A stretch of DNA of 39,017 bases from an uncultured Lachnospiraceae bacterium (GTDB lineage: Bacteria; Bacillota; Clostridia; Lachnospirales; Lachnospiraceae). The translations under genes and the position numbers were made by a program. The DNA lies in NCBI GenBank assembly GCA_947178125.1, contig CAMWXB010000038.1:1-39017 (forward strand). The letters run 5' to 3'. Numbering within the stretch: the first letter of the stretch is position 1; each line of letters begins with the position of its first letter. Positions 16,130-23,282 of the stretch are shown here, piece after piece. The notes beneath the pieces were generated by a model, which made no database searches, was not told the origin of the DNA, and saw nothing but the letters and a program-made list of their open reading frames with translations.

Positions 16130-16207
16130 GTGGGAAAAGAACTTGAACTGATGAACAGTAGTCTGCAGAAGCTGATGGAATACGCGCTGCAGGGCGGACT
16201 GGACTGA
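16130..16207 (+). CDS. Possible 25-aa leader peptide upstream of dnaE
   Basis: The frame starts GTG 16130, with AGGTG about 9 nt upstream, and stops at 16207. It encodes a 25-residue peptide beginning MGKELELMNSS and ending LQGGLD, largely amphipathic helix. It is not recognised. It could be a real small protein, a leader peptide, or chance. The 408-nt gap 15868-16275 otherwise holds only the promoters and hairpins listed. Confidence 0.3.
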   Translation: MGKELELMNSSLQKLMEYALQGGLD

Positions 16208-16275
16208 CCGGCTTTTGGCAGAACGAATGAGATGCAATCTAATATGATTTAATGAATAGACGAGAGGTTTCTATA

Positions 16276-19200
16276 ATGGCTTTCACACATTTACACGTCC
16301 ATACGGAATACAGCCTTCTGGACGGCTCGAACAAAATCAAAGAGTATGTTAAGCGGGTCAAAGAACTCGGCATGGACAGTGCGGCGATTACGGACCACGG
16401 TGTCATGTACGGTGTTATCGACTTTTATAAGGCGGCCAAAGAAGCGGGCATTAAACCGATTTTAGGCTGTGAAGTCTATGTCGCGCCAAATTCCCGTTTC
16501 GATAAGGAACTGGTCGGCGGAGAGGACAGATACTATCATCTCGTTCTTTTGGCAGAAAATAATGTCGGTTATGAAAACCTGACGAAAATCGTCAGCCGCG
16601 GCCATACGGAGGGGTATTATTACAGGCCCCGTGTGGACATGGAAGTGCTGCGGGAATTTCATGAGGGTATCATCGCGCTTTCCGCCTGTCTGGCGGGCGA
16701 GGTGCAGCGTTATATTCAGAAAGGGATGCTGGAGGAAGCAAAGAAGTCTGCCCGAAAATATGAGGACTGCTTCGGCAAGGGGAACTTTTTCCTGGAACTG
16801 CAGGACCATGGTATTCCGGCGCAGAAAACGGTCAATACGGCGCTGCTCAATATGAGCCGGGAACTGGATATTCCGTTAGTAGCGACCAATGATGTTCATT
16901 ATACCTATGCAGCGGATGAAAAGTCCCACGACATCCTGCTTTGTCTACAGACAGGAAAAAAACTGGCGGATGAGGACAGGCTGCGTTATGAGGGCGGACA
17001 GTATTATGTGAAGAGCGAAGAAGAGATGAAAGGGCTTTTTCCGTACGCATGGGAAGCGGTGGAGAATACACAGCGGATTGCAGACCGGTGTAATGTGGAA
17101 ATCGAGTTTGGCGTCTATAAAGTGCCTCATTATGAAGTGCCGGAAGGCCATGATTCATGGAGTTATCTGAATAAGCTGTGTACGGAAGGGCTTGCAAAAC
17201 GGTATCCGGAGGATGACGGAACGCTGCGGGAGCGGATGGATTACGAACTGGATATCATTCATACGATGGGTTTCGTGGATTATTTTCTCATCGTATGGGA
17301 TTATATTAATTATTGCAGGGAAAACGGTATCGCGGTGGGGCCCGGGCGTGGTTCGGCGGCCGGAAGCATTGTTTCCTACTGCCTGCGGATCACGGATATC
17401 GACCCGATCAAATACAGCCTTCTGTTCGAACGTTTTTTGAATCCGGAGCGTGTTTCCATGCCGGATATCGACGTGGATTTCTGTTTCGAGCGCAGACAGG
17501 AAGTCATCGACTATGTGGGCAGAAAATACGGTTCGGATAAAGTGGTGCAGATCGTGACCTTCGGTACGATGGCGGCGAAAGCTGTTATCCGCGATGTGGG
17601 GCGCGTCATGGACCTGCCCTATGCGTATGTGGATTCGATTGCCAAGATGGTGCCGAAAGAATTGAATATCACCATCGACAAAGCGCTGGAAATGAATCCC
17701 GAATTTAAGAAATTATATATGGAAGAGGAACAGGTTCATGAACTGGTCGATATGTCAAGGCGTCTGGAAGGACTGCCCCGGCATACTTCTACTCATGCGG
17801 CGGGCGTGGTCATCTGTCCTGCGGCGGCGGAAAATTATGTGCCCTTATCGAGGGGCGCGGACGGTTCCATCAATACGCAGTTCACAATGACGACGATTGA
17901 AGAGCTGGGTCTTTTGAAAATGGATTTCCTCGGCCTGCGTACCCTGACTGTCATTCAGAATGCCGCTTCTATGGTAGAAAAAAACAAGGGTATTCATATT
18001 GATATCGACAACATCGACTATAATGACCCCGCGGTGCTCGCATCGATCGGAACCGGACGGACGGACGGCGTGTTCCAGCTTGAAAGCGGCGGGATGAAGA
18101 ACTTTATGAAGGAATTGAAACCCCAGAGTCTGGAAGATGTCATTGCGGGTATTTCCCTGTATCGTCCGGGCCCGATGGATTTCATTCCCAAATACATCAA
18201 GGGAAAGAACAACCCGGATTCCATTACCTATGACTGCCCGCAGCTGGAGCCGATTCTGGAGCCGACCTATGGCTGTATCGTCTATCAGGAACAGGTCATG
18301 CAGATCGTGCGGGAACTGGGCGGCTATACGATGGGGCGAAGCGACTTGGTGCGGCGTGCCATGAGTAAAAAGAAGCAGTATGTCATGGAACAGGAGCGGA
18401 AGAACTTTACCTACGGAAATGAGGAGGAAGGCGTGCCGGGGTGTGTGGCGAACGGCATCAGCGCGCAGGTAGCGGATCATATTTATGATACAATGATGGA
18501 TTTTGCCAAGTATGCTTTTAACAAGTCCCATGCGGCATGTTATGCGGTCGTTGCTTACCAGACGGCTTATTTGAAATATTATTATCCGATCGAGTTCATG
18601 GCGGCACTGCTCACCTCGGTCATCGATAATTCCGGCAAAGTTTCGGAATATATCATGGTGTGCCGGAGCATGGGCATCGAAATTCTGCCGCCGGATATCA
18701 ACGAAGGGGAGATCGGCTTTTCCGTATCGGGCAATTCCATCCGGTATGCGCTGACGGCGATCAAAAGCGTGGGAAGACCGGTCATCGAGATGGTCGTGGA
18801 GGAGCGGAAACAAAGGGGGCCTTATACGAACCTGAAAGATTTTATTTCCCGGTTGGCCGACAAGGAAGTGAACAAGCGCGCCATCGAGAATTTCATCAAA
18901 GCCGGCGCGATGGACAGCCTGGGAGGCACAAGAAAGCAGTTCATGAGCGTTTATGTGCAGATTCTGGAGAGCATCCATCAGGATAAAAAGAACAATATGG
19001 CGGGGCAGATTTCCCTTTTCGATATTGTGGATGAGTCGGAAAAAGAAAACTATGAGATCAAACTGCCCGATGTGGGCGAATATTCCAAGGAGATGAGACT
19101 GAGCTTTGAAAAAGAAGTGCTCGGCATCTATATCAGCGGTCATCCGCTGGAGGAATATCAGGAAATCTGGCAGAAAAATATCACCAACAAGACATCGGAC

Positions 19201-19725
19201 TTTTTGCTGGATGAAGAAACTGACACAACTGTCGTAAAAGACGGGCAGTCCGTCGTGATCGGCGGCATCATTTCGGATAAGAGGCTGAAATATACGAAGA
19301 ACGAAAAGGTCATGTCCTTTTTGCTGATTGAGGATTTGCTCGGTACTGCGGAAGTCATTGTTTTTCCGAGAGATTATGAAAAATATTCGGATAAACTGAT
19401 CGAAGATAAAAAAGTGTTTATCAAAGGCCGGGTCTCCGTGGAGGATGAAAAGGACGCAAAGCTGATCTGCGAAAAAATCACGACTTTTGAAGAGATGCCT
19501 AAAAAGCTGTGGATTAAATTCCCGAACAAGGAAACGTTCGAGGAAAAAGAGGCGGAGCTGATGGCATCGCTGCGGGATTCGGAAGGAGTTGACAGTGTTG
19601 TCATTTATATCGAAAGTCCGAAAGCAATGAAGACGCTGCCGCCGAACCAGAATGTGAATGCGGACAGCGGACTGATCGACAGGCTGGAATCTCTTTACGG
19701 AAAAGAAAATATCAGAGTCGTTTAA
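16276..19725 (+). CDS. dnaE: DNA polymerase III alpha subunit (DnaE)
   Basis: The 1149-residue protein is a C-family replicative polymerase. The N-terminal PHP domain starts HLHVHTEYSLLDGSN. The polymerase core has GPGRGSAAGSIVSYCL (about 356-371) and PDIDVDF (about 396), the metal-binding aspartates. Helix-hairpin-helix and beta-clamp regions follow, with QISLFD near residue 912 as a likely clamp motif. The OB-fold part lies at about 990-1075. There is no exonuclease insert, so it is DnaE rather than PolC; in Firmicutes DnaE works beside PolC, mainly extending primers. ATG 16276 has GAGAGG 8 nt ahead. A long minus-strand frame (17845-19827) is its shadow. Confidence 0.96.
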   Translation: MAFTHLHVHTEYSLLDGSNKIKEYVKRVKELGMDSAAITDHGVMYGVIDFYKAAKEAGIKPILGCEVYVAPNSRFDKELVGGEDRYYHLVLLAENNVGYENLTKIVSRGHTEGYYYRPRVDMEVLREFHEGIIALSACLAGEVQRYIQKGMLEEAKKSARKYEDCFGKGNFFLELQDHGIPAQKTVNTALLNMSRELDIPLVATNDVHYTYAADEKSHDILLCLQTGKKLADEDRLRYEGGQYYVKSEEEMKGLFPYAWEAVENTQRIADRCNVEIEFGVYKVPHYEVPEGHDSWSYLNKLCTEGLAKRYPEDDGTLRERMDYELDIIHTMGFVDYFLIVWDYINYCRENGIAVGPGRGSAAGSIVSYCLRITDIDPIKYSLLFERFLNPERVSMPDIDVDFCFERRQEVIDYVGRKYGSDKVVQIVTFGTMAAKAVIRDVGRVMDLPYAYVDSIAKMVPKELNITIDKALEMNPEFKKLYMEEEQVHELVDMSRRLEGLPRHTSTHAAGVVICPAAAENYVPLSRGADGSINTQFTMTTIEELGLLKMDFLGLRTLTVIQNAASMVEKNKGIHIDIDNIDYNDPAVLASIGTGRTDGVFQLESGGMKNFMKELKPQSLEDVIAGISLYRPGPMDFIPKYIKGKNNPDSITYDCPQLEPILEPTYGCIVYQEQVMQIVRELGGYTMGRSDLVRRAMSKKKQYVMEQERKNFTYGNEEEGVPGCVANGISAQVADHIYDTMMDFAKYAFNKSHAACYAVVAYQTAYLKYYYPIEFMAALLTSVIDNSGKVSEYIMVCRSMGIEILPPDINEGEIGFSVSGNSIRYALTAIKSVGRPVIEMVVEERKQRGPYTNLKDFISRLADKEVNKRAIENFIKAGAMDSLGGTRKQFMSVYVQILESIHQDKKNNMAGQISLFDIVDESEKENYEIKLPDVGEYSKEMRLSFEKEVLGIYISGHPLEEYQEIWQKNITNKTSDFLLDEETDTTVVKDGQSVVIGGIISDKRLKYTKNEKVMSFLLIEDLLGTAEVIVFPRDYEKYSDKLIEDKKVFIKGRVSVEDEKDAKLICEKITTFEEMPKKLWIKFPNKETFEEKEAELMASLRDSEGVDSVVIYIESPKAMKTLPPNQNVNADSGLIDRLESLYGKENIRVV

Positions 19726-19731
19726 AAAAGA

Positions 19732-19760
19732 TTGAAAACCATTTTTAATTGGGGTAAAAT
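19732..19760 (+). promoter_or_regulatory. Promoter of pfkA
   Basis: TTGAAA (19732-19737), a 17-nt spacer and TAAAAT (19755-19760), just after the dnaE stop and 65 nt before ATG 19826. Confidence 0.7.
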
Positions 19761-19825
19761 GGAAACGGTCAATACTTCGTGTATTCAGTGAGGAATCGTC
19801 TAAGAGGCGTATTGGAGGTATGAAC

Positions 19826-20800
19826 ATGGCAAAGGAGATTAAAACGATAGGGGTTTTAACGAGCGGGGGTGATGCACCGGGTATGAATGCCGCAATCCGT
19901 GCGGTGGTCAGAAAGGCGCTTGCAAACGGCGTTAAGGTAAAAGGTATTAAAAAGGGCTATCAGGGCCTGATGAACGAAGAAATCATGGATTTGGAGAAAT
20001 GGTATGTTTCCGATACCATCCAGCGAGGCGGCACCATTCTCGGAACGGCCCGCTGCTCCGAGATGCGTACGGAAGAGGGACAGAAGCGGGCGGTCGAGGT
20101 CTGCAGGAAATTTAGAATCGACGGGCTGGTCGTTATCGGCGGCGACGGTTCTTACCGCGGCGCACAGGCGCTTTCCAGACTCGGTATCAATACCATCGGT
20201 CTGCCGGGAACAATAGATTTGGACATCGCCTGTACGGAATATACCATCGGTTTTGATACGGCGATCAATACCGCGATGCAGGCGATCGACAAGGTGCGTG
20301 ATACATCCTCATCCCATGAGCGGTGCAGTATCATTGAAGTTATGGGAAGGAATGCCGGATACATCGCTCTGTGGTGCGGTATCGCCAACGGTGCGGAAGA
20401 TATTCTCATACCGGAGAAATACGATTATAACGAACAGCAGATTATCAATAACATCATTGCGAACAGAAAACGCGGTAAGACCCATCATATTATTATCAAT
20501 GCGGAAGGCATCGGCCATTCTACTTCAATGGCGCGCCGTATCGAAGCGGCTACCGGCATCGAGACGAGAGCGACGATTCTCGGCTACATGCAGCGTGGTG
20601 GTTCACCGACCTGTAAAGACCGCTACTATGCTTCCATCATGGGTGCATACGCGGCAGACATCCTGTGCGAGGGCAAGACCAACAGAGTAGTCGGCTACCA
20701 GCATGGAGAGTTTTTGGATTTCGATATCGAGGAAGCACTGAATATGAAAAAGGATATTCCGGAATATGTATTCGAGGTCAGCAAGATTCTTTCTTTATAA
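19826..20800 (+). CDS. pfkA: ATP-dependent 6-phosphofructokinase
   Basis: The 324-residue enzyme phosphorylates fructose 6-phosphate in glycolysis. GVLTSGGDAPGMNAAIRA binds ATP. GGDGSYRGA has the glycine typical of ATP-using rather than pyrophosphate-using forms. The catalytic loop reads PGTIDLDIACTEYTIGFDTA. The usual form is PGTIDND; both aspartates remain but the asparagine is leucine. GRNAGYIAL replaces the usual GRHAGDIAL, and LGYMQRGGSP replaces LGHxQRGGSP. These changes suit a divergent subfamily, which may differ in allostery. GGAGG at 19814-19818 is 7 nt from ATG 19826 but only 1 nt from the upstream in-frame ATG 19820, so I use 19826. Confidence 0.94.
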   Translation: MAKEIKTIGVLTSGGDAPGMNAAIRAVVRKALANGVKVKGIKKGYQGLMNEEIMDLEKWYVSDTIQRGGTILGTARCSEMRTEEGQKRAVEVCRKFRIDGLVVIGGDGSYRGAQALSRLGINTIGLPGTIDLDIACTEYTIGFDTAINTAMQAIDKVRDTSSSHERCSIIEVMGRNAGYIALWCGIANGAEDILIPEKYDYNEQQIINNIIANRKRGKTHHIIINAEGIGHSTSMARRIEAATGIETRATILGYMQRGGSPTCKDRYYASIMGAYAADILCEGKTNRVVGYQHGEFLDFDIEEALNMKKDIPEYVFEVSKILSL

Positions 20801-20808
20801 AAATTTCG

Positions 20809-20847
20809 TTCCCCATATGCAGAGGATGCCATATGGGGAAGTTTTTT
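20809..20847 (+). terminator. Rho-independent terminator of pfkA
   Basis: Perfect 11-bp stem TTCCCCATATG / CATATGGGGAA (20809-20819, 20830-20840), then G and six T. Confidence 0.92.
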
Positions 20848-20866
20848 GCGCGGCGGTGTGGATATG

Positions 20867-21096
20867 CTCGGAAGTCCGCTCATCCCAACGGGTCAGGGCC
20901 CGGGAGCAGGCGAACGAAAAAGTTTCCTCTGCGCGCACGCTTTCGCTCCACTAAAAGGTGTAACGGTACTAAGGATTTTGGTACACAAGTGTCCCAAAAT
21001 CCAAGTGCCGACACCTTTTACAGGGCCGCGCAGAGGAAATCTTTTTCGTCCGCCTGCTCCCGGCCCCTGACCCGTTGGGATGGACGGACTTCCGAG
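20867..21096 (+). repeat. Long hairpin element L2: ~70-bp outer arms plus inner stem
   Basis: Bases 20867-20935 pair with 21027-21096 with only a few mismatches. Inside, AAAAGGTGT (20953-20961) pairs with ACACCTTTT (21011-21019). GGATTTTGG (20973-20981) pairs with CCAAAATCC (20994-21002), leaving a 12-nt loop. The whole element folds as one hairpin of about 230 nt. GCACGCTTTCGCTCC at 20935-20949 is left unpaired on the left arm between the outer and inner stems. It lies just after the pfkA terminator. Confidence 0.88.
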
Positions 21097-21110
21097 GCGA
21101 TTATCTAACT

Positions 21111-21341
21111 ATTTAATAAATTAGACAATTGCGAAACGCATGATTCCAAGACAGCAGTTGTGCAGAATAGACAAATCGCAAGCAGGGTGCTATGTCGTCG
21201 CCGGTGTTTAGACGCCGTATTTTGGCGTCTTATGCACCGTTGCGAACGACAGCGCAGCGAAAGCGTGCCCTGCGGTGATTGTCTATTTTGTACAACGGGA
21301 GCCTTCGAACACATCGTTTTGCAATTACCTATTTTATAAAT
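21111..21341 (-). repeat. Long hairpin element L3: imperfect ~80-bp arms
   Basis: Bases 21111-21190 and 21262-21341 are imperfect reverse complements. Blocks such as CAATTGCGAAACG/TTTTGCAATT and GCAGAATAGACAA/TTGTCTATTTTGT keep register. The inner stem is CGGTG plus GACGCC (21202-21216) with GGCGTC plus CACCG (21224-21239). On the minus strand 21269-21251 reads GGCACGCTTTCGCTGCGCT, the shared motif at the same place as in L1. The element ends about 20 nt before the methyltransferase start and could influence its expression. Confidence 0.75.
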
Positions 21342-21362
21342 AAATATAAGGAGAAGAACACC

Positions 21363-22151
21363 ATGATAACGAGTTATTCCAACAAAGGCATCAAAGAGGT
21401 CATACAGCTCGTGCAGAAAGCAAAAGAGCGGAAAGAGAAAAAACTTTTTGTCGTGGAAGGCATAAAAATGTTTCTGGAGGCGCCGGAGGACAGGATTGAG
21501 AGAGTTTATGCGGCGGAAAGCTTTGCGCGGCAGATGCCTGCGGCATGTCAGGAGAAACTTGCAGGGCTGGCCGGGTGTTATGAGCTTGTGGCTGACGATG
21601 TTTTCCGGAAAATGTCGGATACGAAGACGCCGCAGGGTATCCTGTGCGTGGTCAGGCAGTTTTCCTACGAACCGGAAGATATGCTTGAGACAGCAAATCC
21701 TTTGTTCGTCCTGTTAGAGGACATACAGGATCCGGGGAACCTCGGCACGATCTTCCGGGCCGGAGAGGGAGCCGGGGTGACGGGCATTTTCATGAGCAGT
21801 AACAGCGTGGACATTTATAACCCGAAAACGATCCGCGCTACGATGGGCTCTGTTTACCGGATGCCGTTTCTTTATACGGAACAGCTGACGGAAGTCATCA
21901 GAAAATTACAGGAAAAAGAGATTGCTGTCCATGCGGCGCATCTGCGGGGAGCGGTAATCTATGACACCTGTGATTATATGCGTGGAACGGCGTTTCTGAT
22001 CGGTAATGAGGCAAACGGACTGCGGGATGAAACGGCGGATGCGGCGGATGCGTCCGTCAAGATTCCGATGGCCGGAAAAGTGGAATCGCTCAATGCGGCG
22101 GTGGCAGCTTCGATTTTGTTATATGAGGCGGCCAGACAACGGCGAGCATAA
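21363..22151 (+). CDS. TrmH/SpoU family RNA 2'-O-methyltransferase
   Basis: The 262-residue SPOUT-class enzyme moves a methyl group from S-adenosylmethionine to a ribose in rRNA or tRNA. The N-terminal substrate-binding part covers about 1-110. The knot domain has its three motifs: LLEDIQDPGNLGTIFRAGEG (about 118-137), LIGNEANGLRDE (about 213-224) and IPMAGKVESLNAAVAASILL (about 235-254). The exact target cannot be read from the sequence. AAGGAG lies 9 nt before ATG 21363; an in-frame ATG at 21279 falls inside hairpin L3 and is rejected. It follows L3 and ends in element S3 and a terminator. Confidence 0.92.
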   Translation: MITSYSNKGIKEVIQLVQKAKERKEKKLFVVEGIKMFLEAPEDRIERVYAAESFARQMPAACQEKLAGLAGCYELVADDVFRKMSDTKTPQGILCVVRQFSYEPEDMLETANPLFVLLEDIQDPGNLGTIFRAGEGAGVTGIFMSSNSVDIYNPKTIRATMGSVYRMPFLYTEQLTEVIRKLQEKEIAVHAAHLRGAVIYDTCDYMRGTAFLIGNEANGLRDETADAADASVKIPMAGKVESLNAAVAASILLYEAARQRRA

Positions 22152-22153
22152 AA

Positions 22154-22201
22154 AGAACTTCTAAAGACGTTTCATCAGAGGATGAAACGCCAAGAAGTTC
22201 T
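22154..22201 (+). repeat. Structured intergenic element S3
   Basis: It begins 2 nt after the methyltransferase stop. Outer stem AGAACTTCT/AGAAGTTCT (9 bp), internal loop AAAGA facing CCA, inner stem CGTTTCATC/GATGAAACG (9 bp), loop AGAG. This is the cleanest copy of the family. Confidence 0.8.
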
Positions 22202-22204
22202 AAC

Positions 22205-22226
22205 GGCTTGTATACAAGCCTTTTTT
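22205..22226 (+). terminator. Rho-independent terminator
   Basis: GGCTTG-TATA-CAAGCC followed by six T, directly behind element S3. Confidence 0.88.
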
Positions 22227-22230
22227 ATGC

Positions 22231-22258
22231 GACAGAATCGCCCTGGAGCGATTCTGTC
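22231..22258 (+). other. Perfect 11-bp hairpin GACAGAATCGC / GCGATTCTGTC
   Basis: It follows the terminator, with a 6-nt loop and no T-run. It sits about 80 nt before proC. Role unknown. Confidence 0.5.
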
Positions 22259-22339
22259 TGGATGAAATACGAACTGTGCGTGTATTAGGTATATTAGGAA
22301 TTAAATGTATTAGAAGGATAAGAAAGGAAGGACAGCGGA

Positions 22340-23134
22340 ATGAAAATCGGATTTATTGGCTTGGGGAACATGGCGAGGGCGATGATCGGGGGGATGCTTC
22401 AGAAAGAGATGGTGAAGCCGGAAGAAATCATCGGAACCGCTAAAACCCGGGCGACACGGGAAAAAATGGCGGCGGAATACGGGATTGTGACGATGGAAAA
22501 AAATGCGGATGTGGCGGCACAGGCAGATGTGCTGGTGCTTGCGGTCAAACCGCAGTTTTTTGAAGAAGTCATTCATGAGATAAAAGATGTGACAAGGCCG
22601 GAAACACTGATTATCAGTATTGCGGCAGGCAAAAGCATTCAGTGGATTGAAGATGCTTTTGCCAGACCGGTCAAACTGGTGCGCTGTATGCCCAATACGC
22701 CCGCGCTTGTCGGCGAGGGATGTACGGGAGTGTGCGTGAATGCGAAGGTGTCCGAGGAAGAAAAGAACAGCAGCATTAAGCTGATGGAGAGTTTTGGAAA
22801 GGCGAGCCTTGTACCGGAAAACCTGATCGATGCGGTAGGGGCGGTTTCCGGCAGTTCCCCGGCCTATGTATTTATGTTCATCGAGGCGATGGCGGATGCC
22901 GGCGTTGCGGCGGGGATGCCGCGTGCGCAGGCCTGCGAGTTTGCGGCACAGGCCGTATACGGAAGCGCCAAGCTTGTACTGGAGAGCGGTAAACACCCTG
23001 GAGAACTGAAAGACATGGTATGTTCGCCAGGGGGTACGACCATTCAGGGCGTGCGCGTACTGGAGGAGAAAGGAATGCGCGGGGCGGTCATGGATGCGTT
23101 GGCCGCATGTGTCGAAAAATCTAAGAAGCTGTAA
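22340..23134 (+). CDS. proC: Pyrroline-5-carboxylate reductase
   Basis: The 264-residue cytosolic enzyme reduces pyrroline-5-carboxylate to proline with NAD(P)H, the last step of proline synthesis. The N-terminal IGFIGLGNMARAMIGGML is the dinucleotide-binding Rossmann loop. RCMPNTPALVGEGCTGVC (about 115-132) and the signature SPGGTTIQGVRVLEEKGMRGA (about 231-251, here CSPGGTT) are characteristic. Length is normal. AAGGAAGG lies about 8 nt before the ATG. No other proline gene is adjacent. The near-full-length minus-strand frame is a shadow. Confidence 0.96.
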   Translation: MKIGFIGLGNMARAMIGGMLQKEMVKPEEIIGTAKTRATREKMAAEYGIVTMEKNADVAAQADVLVLAVKPQFFEEVIHEIKDVTRPETLIISIAAGKSIQWIEDAFARPVKLVRCMPNTPALVGEGCTGVCVNAKVSEEEKNSSIKLMESFGKASLVPENLIDAVGAVSGSSPAYVFMFIEAMADAGVAAGMPRAQACEFAAQAVYGSAKLVLESGKHPGELKDMVCSPGGTTIQGVRVLEEKGMRGAVMDALAACVEKSKKL

Positions 23135-23183
23135 CAATTTTGTGCTTATTTTCGCTTATAAAGTAAAGAAAATCTGTGAAAAC

Positions 23184-23212
23184 TTGACAAAGGGTAGATG
23201 TTTTGCTAGAAT
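23184..23212 (+). promoter_or_regulatory. Strong sigma-A promoter of the SH3/SleB-like hydrolase gene
   Basis: Perfect TTGACA (23184-23189), a 17-nt spacer ending in TGC, and TAGAAT (23207-23212). It shares the TGCTAGAAT extended -10 with the promoter at 8826. Confidence 0.85.
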
Positions 23213-23282
23213 TAACCAAAACAAATACTTAATAATTTTGTAATAATTGTAACAAAACAGAAAAAAGCGGAGGTAAGCATTC

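Noticed and set aside
17845..19827. 660-codon open frame on the minus strand
   Set aside because: It lies wholly antisense to dnaE, whose protein matches a known family end to end. The antisense product is rich in F, H, R and I, as shadow frames in this codon usage are.
22310..23137. 275-codon minus-strand frame over proC
   Set aside because: Antisense shadow; proC has all family motifs and a good ribosome site.
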